Of a stretch of 64,000 nt of DNA, positions 21,881-30,782 are shown piece after piece. The stretch covers positions 2,604,001-2,668,000 of the forward strand of contig NZ_OY970459.1 in NCBI RefSeq assembly GCF_963853665.1, in the 5' to 3' direction. A program made the position numbers and the translations under genes. How positions within the stretch are numbered: the first letter of the stretch is position 1; each line of letters starts with the position of its first letter. The notes beneath the pieces are model-generated. The model did not search any database. It had not been told where the DNA came from and worked only from the letters and a program-made list of their open reading frames with translations. Source of the stretch: Mycobacterium decipiens (GTDB lineage: Bacteria > Actinomycetota > Actinomycetes > Mycobacteriales > Mycobacteriaceae).

Positions 21881-23134
21881 ATGGATTTCGGCGCACTACC
21901 ACCGGAAGTCAACTCGCTGCGCATCTATACCGGACCGGGCTCGGCACCGATGCTGGCCGCCGCCTCCGCCTGGGATGGGTTGGCCGCGGAGCTGCGTTCG
22001 ACCGCAGCTTTGTACGAGACGGTGATCTCGGGGTTGATCAGCGAAGGCTGGCTGGGGCCCGCATCGGCGTCGATGGCGGGTGCCGTCAGCCCGTACATGG
22101 CCTGGATGAGCATCACCGGGTTGCAGGCTGCGCAGACCGCGGTACAGGCAGCGACGGCGGCGGGTGCCTTTGACGCCGCATTCGCCATGACGGTGCCCCC
22201 GGCTGTGGTTGCGGTCAACCGGGCTCGGTTGTTGGCGCTGGTCGCAACCAACTTCCTTGGTCTGAACACGCCAGCAATCGCGGCTACCGAGGCCGAATAC
22301 GGCGAAATGTGGGCCCAGGATGCAGCGGCGATGTACAGCTATGCCGCCACTTCTGCGGCGGCCGCGACGCTGACGTCGTTCACCGAGCCGGCGCAGACGA
22401 CCAATTCAGCCGGGCAAGCCGGCCAAGCAGCAGCGGTCGCCCAGGCCGCCGGCAGCGCGGCGGGCACCCTCACCCAATCGGCGCTGCCACAGCTGATGTC
22501 CTCGGTGCCAACCGCGTTGGAAGGACTCGCGTCACCCGTAGCGGTTGCGTCGCCGCTGGACGCGGTTCCCGGCCTGAACTCCGCGCTTTCGGGGCCCGGG
22601 GGCCTGCTCTCCGACATCCTGAATTTCCTGACTGGGGCCGATGGGAACCCGTATGGGAACTTCTTGAACTCCTCTTTGGTGAACGGCTTTACCTCGGCCG
22701 GGTATGTCAGCCCCGACCTCATCACTCCGGCCGTCACGGGTGCGTTGGCCGACATCAACGCGGTGTCCGCCGGCGGGTTGCCAGGTATCACGGCACCGGA
22801 AGGCGGCCACCTCAACCTGCCTGCGTTGGCGTCGGGGGTGACGCCCGCGCCGGCGAGTGGAGGCGGGGTAACAGCCGGCACCAACGTGGCGACATTGGTT
22901 GGGCGACTGTCTGTTCCGCAAGCGTGGACGGCGGCCACCCAGGTGGCCAACCATGCCGGTACTGCGCTCCCGGGCGCCGGGTGGACCAGCACTGCGAATA
23001 TGCCGGAAGCCGCAGCGGGCATGCCCGGCGTTCCGGGCGTGCCCGCCACCGGCGTGTTCGGGCACAGCTTCGGCAGCGGTCCTCGATACGGATTCCGGCC
23101 GACGATCATGGCCCGCCCACCGGCCGCGGGATAG
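21881..23134 (+). CDS. PPE family protein, PPE29/PPE30-like (SVP subgroup)
   Basis: A 417-residue PPE protein starting [16 protein letters not shown], with [23 protein letters not shown] in the SVP position and the usual RPPAAG end. ATG at 21881 is preceded by AAGGGGG. It sits where H37Rv has lppT, PPE28, PPE29 and PPE30, and resembles the latter two most; a one-to-one name is not justified. Its PE partner is gutted (39-codon remnant just upstream), so export would need another PE protein such as PE18 or PE19. Confidence 0.9.
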   Translation: MDFGALPPEVNSLRIYTGPGSAPMLAAASAWDGLAAELRSTAALYETVISGLISEGWLGPASASMAGAVSPYMAWMSITGLQAAQTAVQAATAAGAFDAAFAMTVPPAVVAVNRARLLALVATNFLGLNTPAIAATEAEYGEMWAQDAAAMYSYAATSAAAATLTSFTEPAQTTNSAGQAGQAAAVAQAAGSAAGTLTQSALPQLMSSVPTALEGLASPVAVASPLDAVPGLNSALSGPGGLLSDILNFLTGADGNPYGNFLNSSLVNGFTSAGYVSPDLITPAVTGALADINAVSAGGLPGITAPEGGHLNLPALASGVTPAPASGGGVTAGTNVATLVGRLSVPQAWTAATQVANHAGTALPGAGWTSTANMPEAAAGMPGVPGVPATGVFGHSFGSGPRYGFRPTIMARPPAAG

Positions 23135-23206
23135 CGGGATGGCCGCATTCGTCGTCGAGTTCGATTGACTCACCTCGCTTCAAATGTCACTATTGCCTGG
23201 CATGCA

Positions 23207-23368
23207 CCTCGCTAGGTGAGGCGTCTGCACGGATACAGGCCACTGACCTCGAACGTCGAAAGACGCCCAGGGTCAGGACAGCTCTTCCCGGCTTAAGGGT
23301 TGAGCCCAAGTGGCTTCCGGCTTGATCGGCCGGATACGCCGTGTAGTGCCAAAGCTCTGACGAGAGGG
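23207..23368 (+). promoter_or_regulatory. M-box (ykoK) magnesium riboswitch
   Basis: The segment carries the M-box landmarks in order: CCTCGCTAGGTGAGGC, CTGCACGGA, GAACGTCGAAAGACGCC, GGGTCA, GGGTTGAG and AGTGCCAAAGCTCTGACGAG. CCTCG at the 5' end pairs with CGAG(A)GG at the 3' end to close P1. M-boxes sense Mg2+ and repress downstream genes when Mg2+ is plentiful. In M. tuberculosis one is known before the PE20 operon; here it precedes the PE20 remnant, PPE31-PPE32-PPE33, a DUF732 gene and mgtC, a coherent Mg2+-limitation set. About 375 bases separate it from the PPE31 start. Confidence 0.9.
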
Positions 23369-23462
23369 GTGCCGCGCCCGGCGATTTCGTCGGGCCCCCA
23401 CCTCTTCGTGCTGTGTTAAGCGGCATCCCCGTGTGCCCTGGCCGAGAGGAGGTGAGAGCGAA

Positions 23463-23543
23463 ATGAGTCCCGGTGATAGTCCCTGCCCGAGATCGATGAT
23501 CATTTCGTTCCGATCCGACCCCGGCACCGTTGCCGCGATCTGA
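23463..23543 (+). CDS. candidate leader peptide ORF after the M-box
   Basis: A 26-codon frame (MSPGDSPCPRSMIISF...) begins 7 bases after AGGAGGTGA at 23447-23455, one of the strongest ribosome binding sites in the window. It lies in the expression platform between the M-box and the PPE31 operon. Translation could couple with Rho-dependent or riboswitch control. In the degenerate upstream leader the equivalent GGGAGGTGG site (21522-21530) is followed by CTG instead of ATG. No family is recognised and function is inference. Confidence 0.45.
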   Translation: MSPGDSPCPRSMIISFRSDPGTVAAI

Positions 23544-23608
23544 ACCGGCTCAATCCGGATCGTCGATCTGCGCGCCCCCGCTTCGCGCTGTGGTGTGAGT
23601 GCAATGCG

Positions 23609-23728
23609 CGGGAAATAGCAGACATTTCAACACAATTCAGCGTCTGCGCTGCCATCAATCCGCCAGTGGACACCAGCGCCGCTTCTTATGCGGCCACGGA
23701 AGCCGCCAGCGTCATTGCCGTGAGCTAA
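23609..23728 (+). pseudogene. PE20: PE20 remnant (C-terminal end only)
   Basis: Reading back from the TAA at 23726, the frame encodes ...TSAASYAATEAASVIAVS, matching the C-terminal end of PE20 including the YxxxE export motif and the IAVS tail. Upstream in the same frame only a short QF-containing stretch resembles the PE core; no PE start codon or N-terminal helix remains. The stop is 16 bases before the PPE31 ATG. Synteny (M-box, then PE20, then PPE31) supports the identity. The gene has lost most of its 5' half. Confidence 0.75.
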
Positions 23729-23744
23729 CGAGGAGACCAAATCG

Positions 23745-24896
23745 ATGACCACAGCACTGGACTTCGCCACGTTGCCGCCCGAAATCAATTCCGGGCGTAT
23801 GTATTTCGGCCCTGGCTCCGCCTCGATACTGGCCGCCGCATCAGCCTGGAACGAATTGGCCGCAGAACTGCACGCCACCGCATTGTCTTACGGCTCGGTG
23901 CTTTCCGCGCTGACCGGTGAAGAGTGGTACGGCCCGGCGTCGGCAGCGATGGCAGCCGCAGCCGCACCCTATGTGGTATGGATGGGCGCCACCGCAATCC
24001 AGGCCGAGCAGACCGGCGCACAAGCCGAGGCCGCCGCGGCATCCTACGAAGCCGCGTTGGCCGCAACGGTGCCCCCACCGGTGATCGAGGCCAACCGTGC
24101 CCAGCTGGCGGTGCTGACCGCCAGCAACGTCCTGGGGCAGAACGCCACTGCGATCGCGGCAACCGAGGCCGAGTACGCCGAAATGTGGGCCCAAGACGCC
24201 GACGCGATGTACGGCTATGCCGCCTCCTCAGCGGCCGCTACCCAGCTAACCGCGTTCGCCGAGCCGGCGCAGACCACCAACCCGACCGGGCTGGCGGCGC
24301 AGTCGGCGGCGGTCGCCCAAGCCACCGGCCAGGCAGCCGGCAACCAGCCGTCGACCTTATCTCAGCTATTGACGGCGATCCCCAATGTGCTGCAAGGACT
24401 CTCGTCGTCCGGGTCATTCATTCCTTCCTGGCTTCAACAGCTATGGGCGAACTGGGGGCCCAACGCGAACGTCTGGAACACCCTTGCCTCGACCGGGCTC
24501 TTCCTGCCGAGCACCTTGGTCGATCCCTTCGTTGGCATACTGGGCGCTGTCGTGGCTGCGCATGCGGCTGGCGACGTGCTGGATGCGGGGGCTTCCGGGA
24601 CAGCTAGCGAGATGGCGGCCCCGCTCGGTTCCACAGGCGGGGTTTCCGCCGGGGCGGCCAATGCATCCATCGTCGGCAAGCTGTCGGTGCCGCCGAGCTG
24701 GACCGAGACCGCACCACCGGCGAGCCCCTTGGGCTCGGCGCTGGGGGGCACACCGATGGTCGCGCCTCCGCCTGCAGGGGCGGCCGGTATGCCTGGAATG
24801 CCCATTGGCGCCATGGCCGGCCAAGGTTTCGGGCGCGCCATGCCGCAGTATGGCTTCCGGCCCAGATTCGTCGCACGACCGCCCGCCGCTGGGTGA
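23745..24896 (+). CDS. PPE31: PPE family protein PPE31 (SVP subgroup)
   Basis: A 383-residue PPE protein: [40 protein letters not shown] and a C-terminal end in RPPAAG, with the MVAPPPA-GMPGMP segment that identifies PPE31. The ATG at 23745 has GAGGAG upstream. In M. tuberculosis PE20/PPE31 has been linked to Mg2+ acquisition; the M-box upstream fits. Its cognate PE20 is decayed here, so either another PE partner is used or the function is impaired. Confidence 0.92.
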   Translation: MTTALDFATLPPEINSGRMYFGPGSASILAAASAWNELAAELHATALSYGSVLSALTGEEWYGPASAAMAAAAAPYVVWMGATAIQAEQTGAQAEAAAASYEAALAATVPPPVIEANRAQLAVLTASNVLGQNATAIAATEAEYAEMWAQDADAMYGYAASSAAATQLTAFAEPAQTTNPTGLAAQSAAVAQATGQAAGNQPSTLSQLLTAIPNVLQGLSSSGSFIPSWLQQLWANWGPNANVWNTLASTGLFLPSTLVDPFVGILGAVVAAHAAGDVLDAGASGTASEMAAPLGSTGGVSAGAANASIVGKLSVPPSWTETAPPASPLGSALGGTPMVAPPPAGAAGMPGMPIGAMAGQGFGRAMPQYGFRPRFVARPPAAG

Positions 24897-25530
24897 AAGA
24901 CCGCAAATCGGGCGCGAGCCCGCGCATTCCAATAGCCAAACCCGACTATGGCGTCCGCTCCCAGCGTGTCCGCACCGCCCTTCGCAACTCGACCACTTCA
25001 GAAAATTCATCCAGCGCGCCCGCAAATCGCAGGCTGGTGATTGAAAATGGCAATTTGGGAGGTTCTTTGAAATAGCGAATTCCGCAATAATGGTGCCGAT
25101 GAAGGTCGTAGCGTCCGGAATCGACGCATGGGGATTGTCATTAATCGGTCTTGCAGTCTTTGCTCGTGGACAACGATTCCTTTGGTGAACAGGTATTTCC
25201 GGCCGCCATGCGGTGGCTACAAGCGGTCTCACATGCGCTCAGCGAGTGGTGACACCGACTGTTTACGTTGCGATTACCTGGGCGGAACGCGACGCAAATA
25301 AATGCTGCGCAGCATGATCGCCATAGCGGGCGAATGGCCCCGAATCACGACGAACCGTGGCAAATTCTCGGCGCCGGAAGTGCTGGTCTACAGGCGTCAA
25401 ATAGACAAAATTGAGGGGGGTGGACATTGGGATACCTGGTGAAGTTCATAAGAGCTTGGCCAGTTTCGTGGGCAGAACTACGCGGACGTGATTACCATGG
25501 CGCCCATCCAGGGGACCGGAGGTAACAGAT
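24897..25530 (+). other. PPE31-PPE32 intergenic region
   Basis: About 630 bases with no supported gene on either strand. Short frames lack ribosome binding sites and family resemblance. No PE gene or remnant was recognised before PPE32. GGAGG at about 25516 serves as the PPE32 ribosome binding site. The gap is long enough to contain a separate promoter for PPE32-PPE33. Confidence 0.4.
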
Positions 25531-26799
25531 ATGGACTTCGGGGCGCTACCGCCGGAGATTAACTCGGGGCGAATGTACGTGGGCCCGGGATCCGGGCCGC
25601 TGCTGGCCGCCGCAGCGGCCTGGGACGCGCTTTCCGCCGAATTGCATGCCACGGCGACCTCCTATGGCGCCACGATTGAGGACCTCACCGTTGGGCGGTG
25701 GACGGGTCCCTCTTCGATCACGATGGCGGCCGCGGCCGCACCATATGTGGCGTGGATTAGGGCCGCCGGTGGCCAGGCTGAGCAGGCTGCCACCCAGGCC
25801 AAGATAGCCGCGGGCGCTTATGAGACGGCATTCGCGGCAACCGTGCCCCCGCCGGTGATCGAGGCCAACCGCGCATTGTTGATGTCGTTGATCGCCACGA
25901 ACATCTTCGGGCAGAACACGCCGGCGATCGCGGCCGCCGAGGCCCATTACGCAGAGATGTGGGCTCAAGACGCGGCCGCGATGTATGGCTATGCCGGTTC
26001 GTCGGCCACCGCGTCGCAGTTGACGCCGTTCATCGAGCCGCCGCAAACGACGAACCCGGCGGCGGTGGCCACGCAATCGGCCGCAGTAGCCGAGGCCACC
26101 GGCGCCGCGGCCAGCTCGGACATCACAACGCAGCTGTCCCAACTGATCACCTCGTTGCCAACTGCGCTGCAAAGCCTGGCAACGACCACCGCGGTGCCGT
26201 CGTCGTTGCCGGCAGCCGCGTTGCCACCGGAGCTTGCGTCCGATTTGGCCAACTGGAACACCATCATGGCGACCCTCACCGGGCCGTACTCCCTGCAGGG
26301 GTTGACCGCCATACCCGGTGGCCCGTTCCTGTCGTTCGGGCAGATATACGCCTACGCGCAAAATGCGCAGGGTCTTCAGGCCTTCTTCACGCCGGCGAAA
26401 CCCATCACCGGCGCGTTGGCGCCGCTGGCTGAGTCGATGTTGCCGTATCTGAATCTGAGCTCCGCGACCGTAGGTGGGTCGGAAGTGTCGGGGACTATGG
26501 GCCGTGCGGCCCTGGTGGGAAGTTTGTCGGTGCCACAGGGTTGGACAACCGCGGCCCCGGCGATCAGAACGCTGGCTTCGGTGCTACCCACCAACTTGGC
26601 AGCAGCCCCGACCGCCGCATTCGCCGGCGAGACCGGAGTGTTTAGTGAGATGGCCCTGGCCAGCCTGGCGGGACGGGCACTTGGTGCTACCGCGTTCGGC
26701 TCCGGTGGTGGTGGGGCGGCCCGCTCGGCTGGCGGCGTAGTGGCCGGGGCTGACCCGGCGGCGGCCACCATCATCGTGATTCCGGCGCTCGAGGATTGA
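25531..26799 (+). CDS. PPE32: PPE family protein PPE32
   Basis: A 422-residue PPE protein beginning [18 protein letters not shown], with [15 protein letters not shown] and GSLSVPQGW. Unlike its neighbours it ends with a short hydrophobic tail ([10 protein letters not shown]) rather than RPPxAG, as in PPE32 of M. tuberculosis. GGAGG lies 10 bases before the ATG. PPE33 starts 29 bases after the stop, so they form an operon. Confidence 0.92.
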   Translation: MDFGALPPEINSGRMYVGPGSGPLLAAAAAWDALSAELHATATSYGATIEDLTVGRWTGPSSITMAAAAAPYVAWIRAAGGQAEQAATQAKIAAGAYETAFAATVPPPVIEANRALLMSLIATNIFGQNTPAIAAAEAHYAEMWAQDAAAMYGYAGSSATASQLTPFIEPPQTTNPAAVATQSAAVAEATGAAASSDITTQLSQLITSLPTALQSLATTTAVPSSLPAAALPPELASDLANWNTIMATLTGPYSLQGLTAIPGGPFLSFGQIYAYAQNAQGLQAFFTPAKPITGALAPLAESMLPYLNLSSATVGGSEVSGTMGRAALVGSLSVPQGWTTAAPAIRTLASVLPTNLAAAPTAAFAGETGVFSEMALASLAGRALGATAFGSGGGGAARSAGGVVAGADPAAATIIVIPALED

Positions 26800-26828
26800 A
26801 CGCACACCACCAGGTAAGGGGCAAAGAC

Positions 26829-28223
26829 ATGTTGTACGCAGCGTTACCGCCGGAGATCAATTCGGGCAGGATGTACACGGGTCCGGGGTCGGGGCCGATC
26901 CTGGCGGCCGCGGCGTCCTGGGATGCGCTCGCCGCCGAACTTCAGTCCACAGCGGCAGCCTATTCGTCGGTGGTCGCCAGCCTGACCAGCGGAGCGTGGC
27001 TAGGTCCGTCGTCACTGGCCATGGCGGCCGCGGTCGCACCCTACGTGACCTGGATGAGCGCGACCGCCGCACAAGCCAAGGAGGCAGCGATCCAGGCCGC
27101 TGCGGCGGCCGGCGCTTACGAGACAGCGTTCGCCGCGCACGTGCCACCGCCGGTGATTGCCGCCAACCGCAGCCAGCTGGCAACGCTGGTGGCGACCAAC
27201 GTATTCGGGCAGAACACCGCGGCGATCGCGGCCACCGAAGCCCAATACGCAGAGATGTGGGCCCAGGATGTCGCCGCGATGTACGGCTACGCCGGCTCGT
27301 CGGCGGCCGCCACCCAAATTGCGCCGTTCACCGAACCGCCGCAGATCACCAATGCCGCCGGGCTGGCCAGCCAGGCGGCCGCAGCGGGGCAATCCGTCGG
27401 CAGCGCGCAGTCGCTGCTGCTCGCGAACAACCCGATATCGGTGCTGCTGCAACTGGGCGCGGACCTTTCCACCGCCTACACAACCGTCGTCTCCCAGCTC
27501 ATCGACGCCCTGGCGGGGCCAAACGCGGCAACGACGTATGAGGGCCTATTCAATGCCATAAAGGCTCCAATTGGCTTCACGACGCAGTTCAATGACATCG
27601 GGTTGCTCATCAACTTCCCGATCTCGCAGTTCCTCAAATTCGCCGAACCGCCGGGGTTGCTCGGCGAACTCCCCAAAGACGCGCTGGGCGGCGGGCTCGC
27701 GGCGCCGGCCTGGGGCCGAGGGTGGCTGACCAGCGCGGTGTCCGGAGATGGGGTATCGGCGCATTTTGGACGCGGCACCTTGGTGGGGGCGTTTTCGGCT
27801 CCGCCGAGCTGGGCCGCGGCCACCCCGGCGATCAGGACGGTCGCCGCCGCGTTGTCGGCCGCCGGGCCAGAAGCCGTGCCAGCTGCCGCTCTCGGCGAGG
27901 GGAGCCTGCTCAGTTCGATGTCGGCGGCAGGCATGCTCGGAAGCGCCCTGGGCGCCGGGGCTCCCAGCGCTTTCACCCGTGCCGGCGCCCGCGGCCGTCT
28001 CACCGCGTTCAAAGACCTCAAAGACGGCACCTCGCCAGAGAAATTGAAGCGCCTGGTCGCACAAATATCGGAGAAGCCCGAGAGCGTGCAGCACCACACC
28101 GTCGATCAAGAGGGGCTGGACAGCCTGCTCGAGCAGCTGTCGAAAAAGCCGGGTATCCACGCGGTACACCTATCCAAAGGCGGCAAGTCAAAAGTCGTGC
28201 CTTCGGATACGCAGTTGGGCTAG
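26829..28223 (+). CDS. PPE33: PPE family protein PPE33 with charged C-terminal tail
   Basis: A 464-residue PPE protein starting [18 protein letters not shown] after an AAGGGG site; a frame start at 26796 overlaps PPE32 and is less likely. Motifs are [15 protein letters not shown] and FSAPPSW (a variant of SVPPSW). The last ~75 residues are highly charged and lysine-rich ([33 protein letters not shown]), quite unlike the rest of the family. The tail resembles the metal-response-type C-terminal domain of MgtC (KLERLVAELSLQPGVYAVHW) encoded two genes downstream. The similarity is visible by eye. Confidence 0.9.
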   Translation: MLYAALPPEINSGRMYTGPGSGPILAAAASWDALAAELQSTAAAYSSVVASLTSGAWLGPSSLAMAAAVAPYVTWMSATAAQAKEAAIQAAAAAGAYETAFAAHVPPPVIAANRSQLATLVATNVFGQNTAAIAATEAQYAEMWAQDVAAMYGYAGSSAAATQIAPFTEPPQITNAAGLASQAAAAGQSVGSAQSLLLANNPISVLLQLGADLSTAYTTVVSQLIDALAGPNAATTYEGLFNAIKAPIGFTTQFNDIGLLINFPISQFLKFAEPPGLLGELPKDALGGGLAAPAWGRGWLTSAVSGDGVSAHFGRGTLVGAFSAPPSWAAATPAIRTVAAALSAAGPEAVPAAALGEGSLLSSMSAAGMLGSALGAGAPSAFTRAGARGRLTAFKDLKDGTSPEKLKRLVAQISEKPESVQHHTVDQEGLDSLLEQLSKKPGIHAVHLSKGGKSKVVPSDTQLG

Positions 28224-28383
28224 TGGGCAACCAAATTCGGCGATCTCGGTGACGGCGATGGTTGAGAACCGTCAATACGATTGGCGCAGAACGTCTTTGG
28301 TCGACAGAAAACCCGCGCCGGAACGAAGCTTCCAACAATGTGATCGCTGCAAGATCTGTCTCGAAATGGAAGAATGGTGAACT

Positions 28384-28704
28384 ATGAGAAGGCTACTGGC
28401 GGTGCTCGGCGTTTGCACCACGATCGGCCTCGCCGGACCAGCTTATGCCGATCCGGACGAGGGCGGCGGTGACGACGCGGCCTTCCTGGCCGCGCTGCAA
28501 CGAGCCGGGATCACATATGCCAGCCCGGACCGAGCCATCGGGTCCGGCAGAGCGGTGTGCGTGTGCTTGGACAACGGCGAGTCCGGCTTGGAGCTAATCC
28601 ATGACGTGACGATCCGGAATCCGGGATTCGATATGGACAAGGCAGCCCAGTTCGCCGTGATTTCGGCGAAGCACTACTGCCCACACCACCTAGCCCACGT
28701 CTGA
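28384..28704 (+). CDS. secreted DUF732 protein (Rv1810-like)
   Basis: A 106-residue exported protein: a signal peptide (residues 1-22, MRRLLAVLGVC...AYA) is followed by the DUF732 core AAFLAALQRAGITYASPDRAIGSG and two cysteines (AVCVC and YCPHH) that could form a disulfide. It corresponds to Rv1810, which is induced under Mg2+ limitation in M. tuberculosis. It lies between PPE33 and mgtC, downstream of the M-box. The biochemical function of DUF732 proteins is unknown. Confidence 0.85.
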   Translation: MRRLLAVLGVCTTIGLAGPAYADPDEGGGDDAAFLAALQRAGITYASPDRAIGSGRAVCVCLDNGESGLELIHDVTIRNPGFDMDKAAQFAVISAKHYCPHHLAHV

Positions 28705-28859
28705 GGGTAAGCCGTGTCGGGATGCGGGGCCGCCGGTAGGTGCCTACCCTGTTGTTGGTATTAACCGCGGCGCAGCCGGTTAGCCCCAGCTCCACCCCCT
28801 GTTAACCCACTTGTGGTTAGCTGCCGCCGCCATCTTGCGATCGGGAAGGAGTCGGCGTC

Positions 28860-29567
28860 ATGCAAACGCTGACTATCGCCGATTTCGCGCTCCGGCTGGC
28901 CGTTGGAGTGGGTTGCGGGGCCCTTATCGGGCTCGAGCGCCAGTGGCGGGCGCGGATGGCCGGGTTGCGCACCAACGCCCTCGTGGCGACCGGTGCGACC
29001 TTGTTCGTGCTATATGCGGTCGCCACCGAGGACAGCAGTCCCACCCGAGTCGCGTCCTACGTGGTTTCCGGGATCGGGTTCCTGGGCGGCGGGGTAATCC
29101 TGCGTGAGGGGTTCAACGTCCGCGGACTCAACACGGCCGCCACCCTTTGGTGTTCGGCTGCGGTCGGTGTCCTGGCCGCGTCCGGGCATCTGGTGTTCAC
29201 TGTCATCGCCACGGGAACCATCGTCACGATCCATCTGCTGGGGCGCCCACTCGGCCGGCTGATCGACCGGGACAACGCCGTCGAAGACGACGAAGGCCTA
29301 CAGCCCTACCAGGTACAGGTGATATGTCGGCCAAAATCAGAAAAGTATGTGCGTGCTCATATCGTCCAACACACCAGCAGCCACGACATCACGCTGCGCG
29401 GAATCCACACGGGGCAGGCCGGCGACGACAGAATCGCGTTGACCGCCCACCTCCTCATGGATGGCCATACCCCGGCCAAGCTTGAGCGGTTGGTGGCGGA
29501 ACTGTCGCTACAGCCGGGCGTTTACGCGGTGCACTGGTATGCCGGTGAGCAAGCGCAGGCAGAGTGA
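28860..29567 (+). CDS. mgtC: MgtC family membrane protein
   Basis: MgtC is an inner-membrane protein needed for growth at low Mg2+ and in macrophages. The 235-residue product has about four to five hydrophobic helices in residues 1-135 with the family motif GALIGLERQWRARMAGLRTNALVA, and a C-terminal ACT-like cytosolic domain (about 150-230). AAGGAG lies upstream of the ATG. It lies downstream of the M-box cluster and is plausibly part of the same Mg2+ response, though a 155-base gap could hold its own promoter. Confidence 0.95.
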   Translation: MQTLTIADFALRLAVGVGCGALIGLERQWRARMAGLRTNALVATGATLFVLYAVATEDSSPTRVASYVVSGIGFLGGGVILREGFNVRGLNTAATLWCSAAVGVLAASGHLVFTVIATGTIVTIHLLGRPLGRLIDRDNAVEDDEGLQPYQVQVICRPKSEKYVRAHIVQHTSSHDITLRGIHTGQAGDDRIALTAHLLMDGHTPAKLERLVAELSLQPGVYAVHWYAGEQAQAE

Positions 29568-29579
29568 CGACGGCCTTGT

Positions 29580-30782
29580 TCAGGGGCGGGCCTGCAGTTC
29601 CGGCGCTGCCGCAGCCAGCAAGTCGGCGCGAAGTCCGTTCAGCGGCGGGTAAATCCGCTGGGTATTGATTGTCTGTTTGGTGGCCTTGGCCTGCGTGCCT
29701 TGCGACACCACCGTCCGGTCCCAACCCTCGGTGTACACCGCGCCGGCCGGTCCGAGATCGAGAACCGTGACATACCAAGGGATCCGAAGGGGCAGCATCG
29801 GCTCGTCGAACAGGTCACTGATGACGTTGTAGCCGGCGTAGCGGCCCATTGGGCGCCCGTGCTGACACGACATCACCGACAGGTGCTCGTCATCCATCCG
29901 GGCCGCGGCCACATCGCCGGCGGCGAACATCGCGGGGACCCCGATCACCCTCAGGTAGTCATCGACCTGCAGCCGGCCCAGCCGATCGCGGGTTACCGGT
30001 AGCTGCTCGGTCAGCGGGCTGGCCCGCATGCCCGCGCACCAGACCACCGTGGCCGCATCCAGCCGTTCACCCGATGACAGCGATACCCCGCCCTGGCTGA
30101 CGGCGGCGACACCCACGGCAGTTCTGGTCTCAACGCCGTTGGCCGACAACGCCTGTTCGATCACCGGCCGCGCGGATGGACCCATGTCGGAGCCGACAAC
30201 CGGGCTGTGGTCGACCAGCACCACCCGGGGGCTAACACCATCACCGCGGGCGAACAGGGCCCGCAGCCTGCTCGGCAGCTCGCAGGCTGTCTCGATCCCG
30301 GTTAGCCCGGCACCGACGACCACGACGGTAGTGGCCGCGGGGGTTGGCGGCCCACCGGTCAGCGCTTGCAGGTGGTGTTGCAGCCTGATCGCGCCGTCAT
30401 AGGTGTCGACGTCGAAACCGAACTCCCGCAGGCCCGGTATCGCGGGTTGCACCACCTGACTGCCAGACGCGAGGACCAGTCGGTCATAGCCATATGAGGC
30501 GCCGGCGGCGGTGGAGATGCTGCGGGCGTCGACGTCGATCGCGGTCACCTCGGCGGTGATGTGCGCAATGCCGGCGGGGTCGAGCACATCGGCGAGCGGA
30601 ATGCGGCAGGCGCTCAGATCAGCCTCGTAGTTGCGAACCCGGATGTCGTGAAACGGTGTGTTGCTCAGCACCGTGACGTCGACGGTGCCCGCGGGGACGG
30701 CGAGCTCGTCAAGTCGTCGGGCGGCACCGAGCGCCGCCCACAGCCCCGCGAAACCGGAGCCGACCACAACCACCCGGCTCAA
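29580..30782 (-). CDS. type II NADH dehydrogenase-like flavoprotein
   Basis: Counterpart of Rv1812c, 400 residues, pyridine nucleotide-disulfide oxidoreductase family. An FAD-binding GSGFAGLWAALG motif lies at the N-terminus, an NAD(P)-binding VVVVGAGLTGIETACEL at mid-protein, and a second FAD segment FAAGDVAAA near residue 290. These are typical of NDH-2 type enzymes that pass electrons to quinone. The TTG at 30782 is chosen because it overlaps the stop of the upstream esterase as TTGA and restores the family length; an in-frame start at 30848 would overlap the esterase. Confidence 0.9.
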   Translation of the reverse strand: MSRVVVVGSGFAGLWAALGAARRLDELAVPAGTVDVTVLSNTPFHDIRVRNYEADLSACRIPLADVLDPAGIAHITAEVTAIDVDARSISTAAGASYGYDRLVLASGSQVVQPAIPGLREFGFDVDTYDGAIRLQHHLQALTGGPPTPAATTVVVVGAGLTGIETACELPSRLRALFARGDGVSPRVVLVDHSPVVGSDMGPSARPVIEQALSANGVETRTAVGVAAVSQGGVSLSSGERLDAATVVWCAGMRASPLTEQLPVTRDRLGRLQVDDYLRVIGVPAMFAAGDVAAARMDDEHLSVMSCQHGRPMGRYAGYNVISDLFDEPMLPLRIPWYVTVLDLGPAGAVYTEGWDRTVVSQGTQAKATKQTINTQRIYPPLNGLRADLLAAAAPELQARP

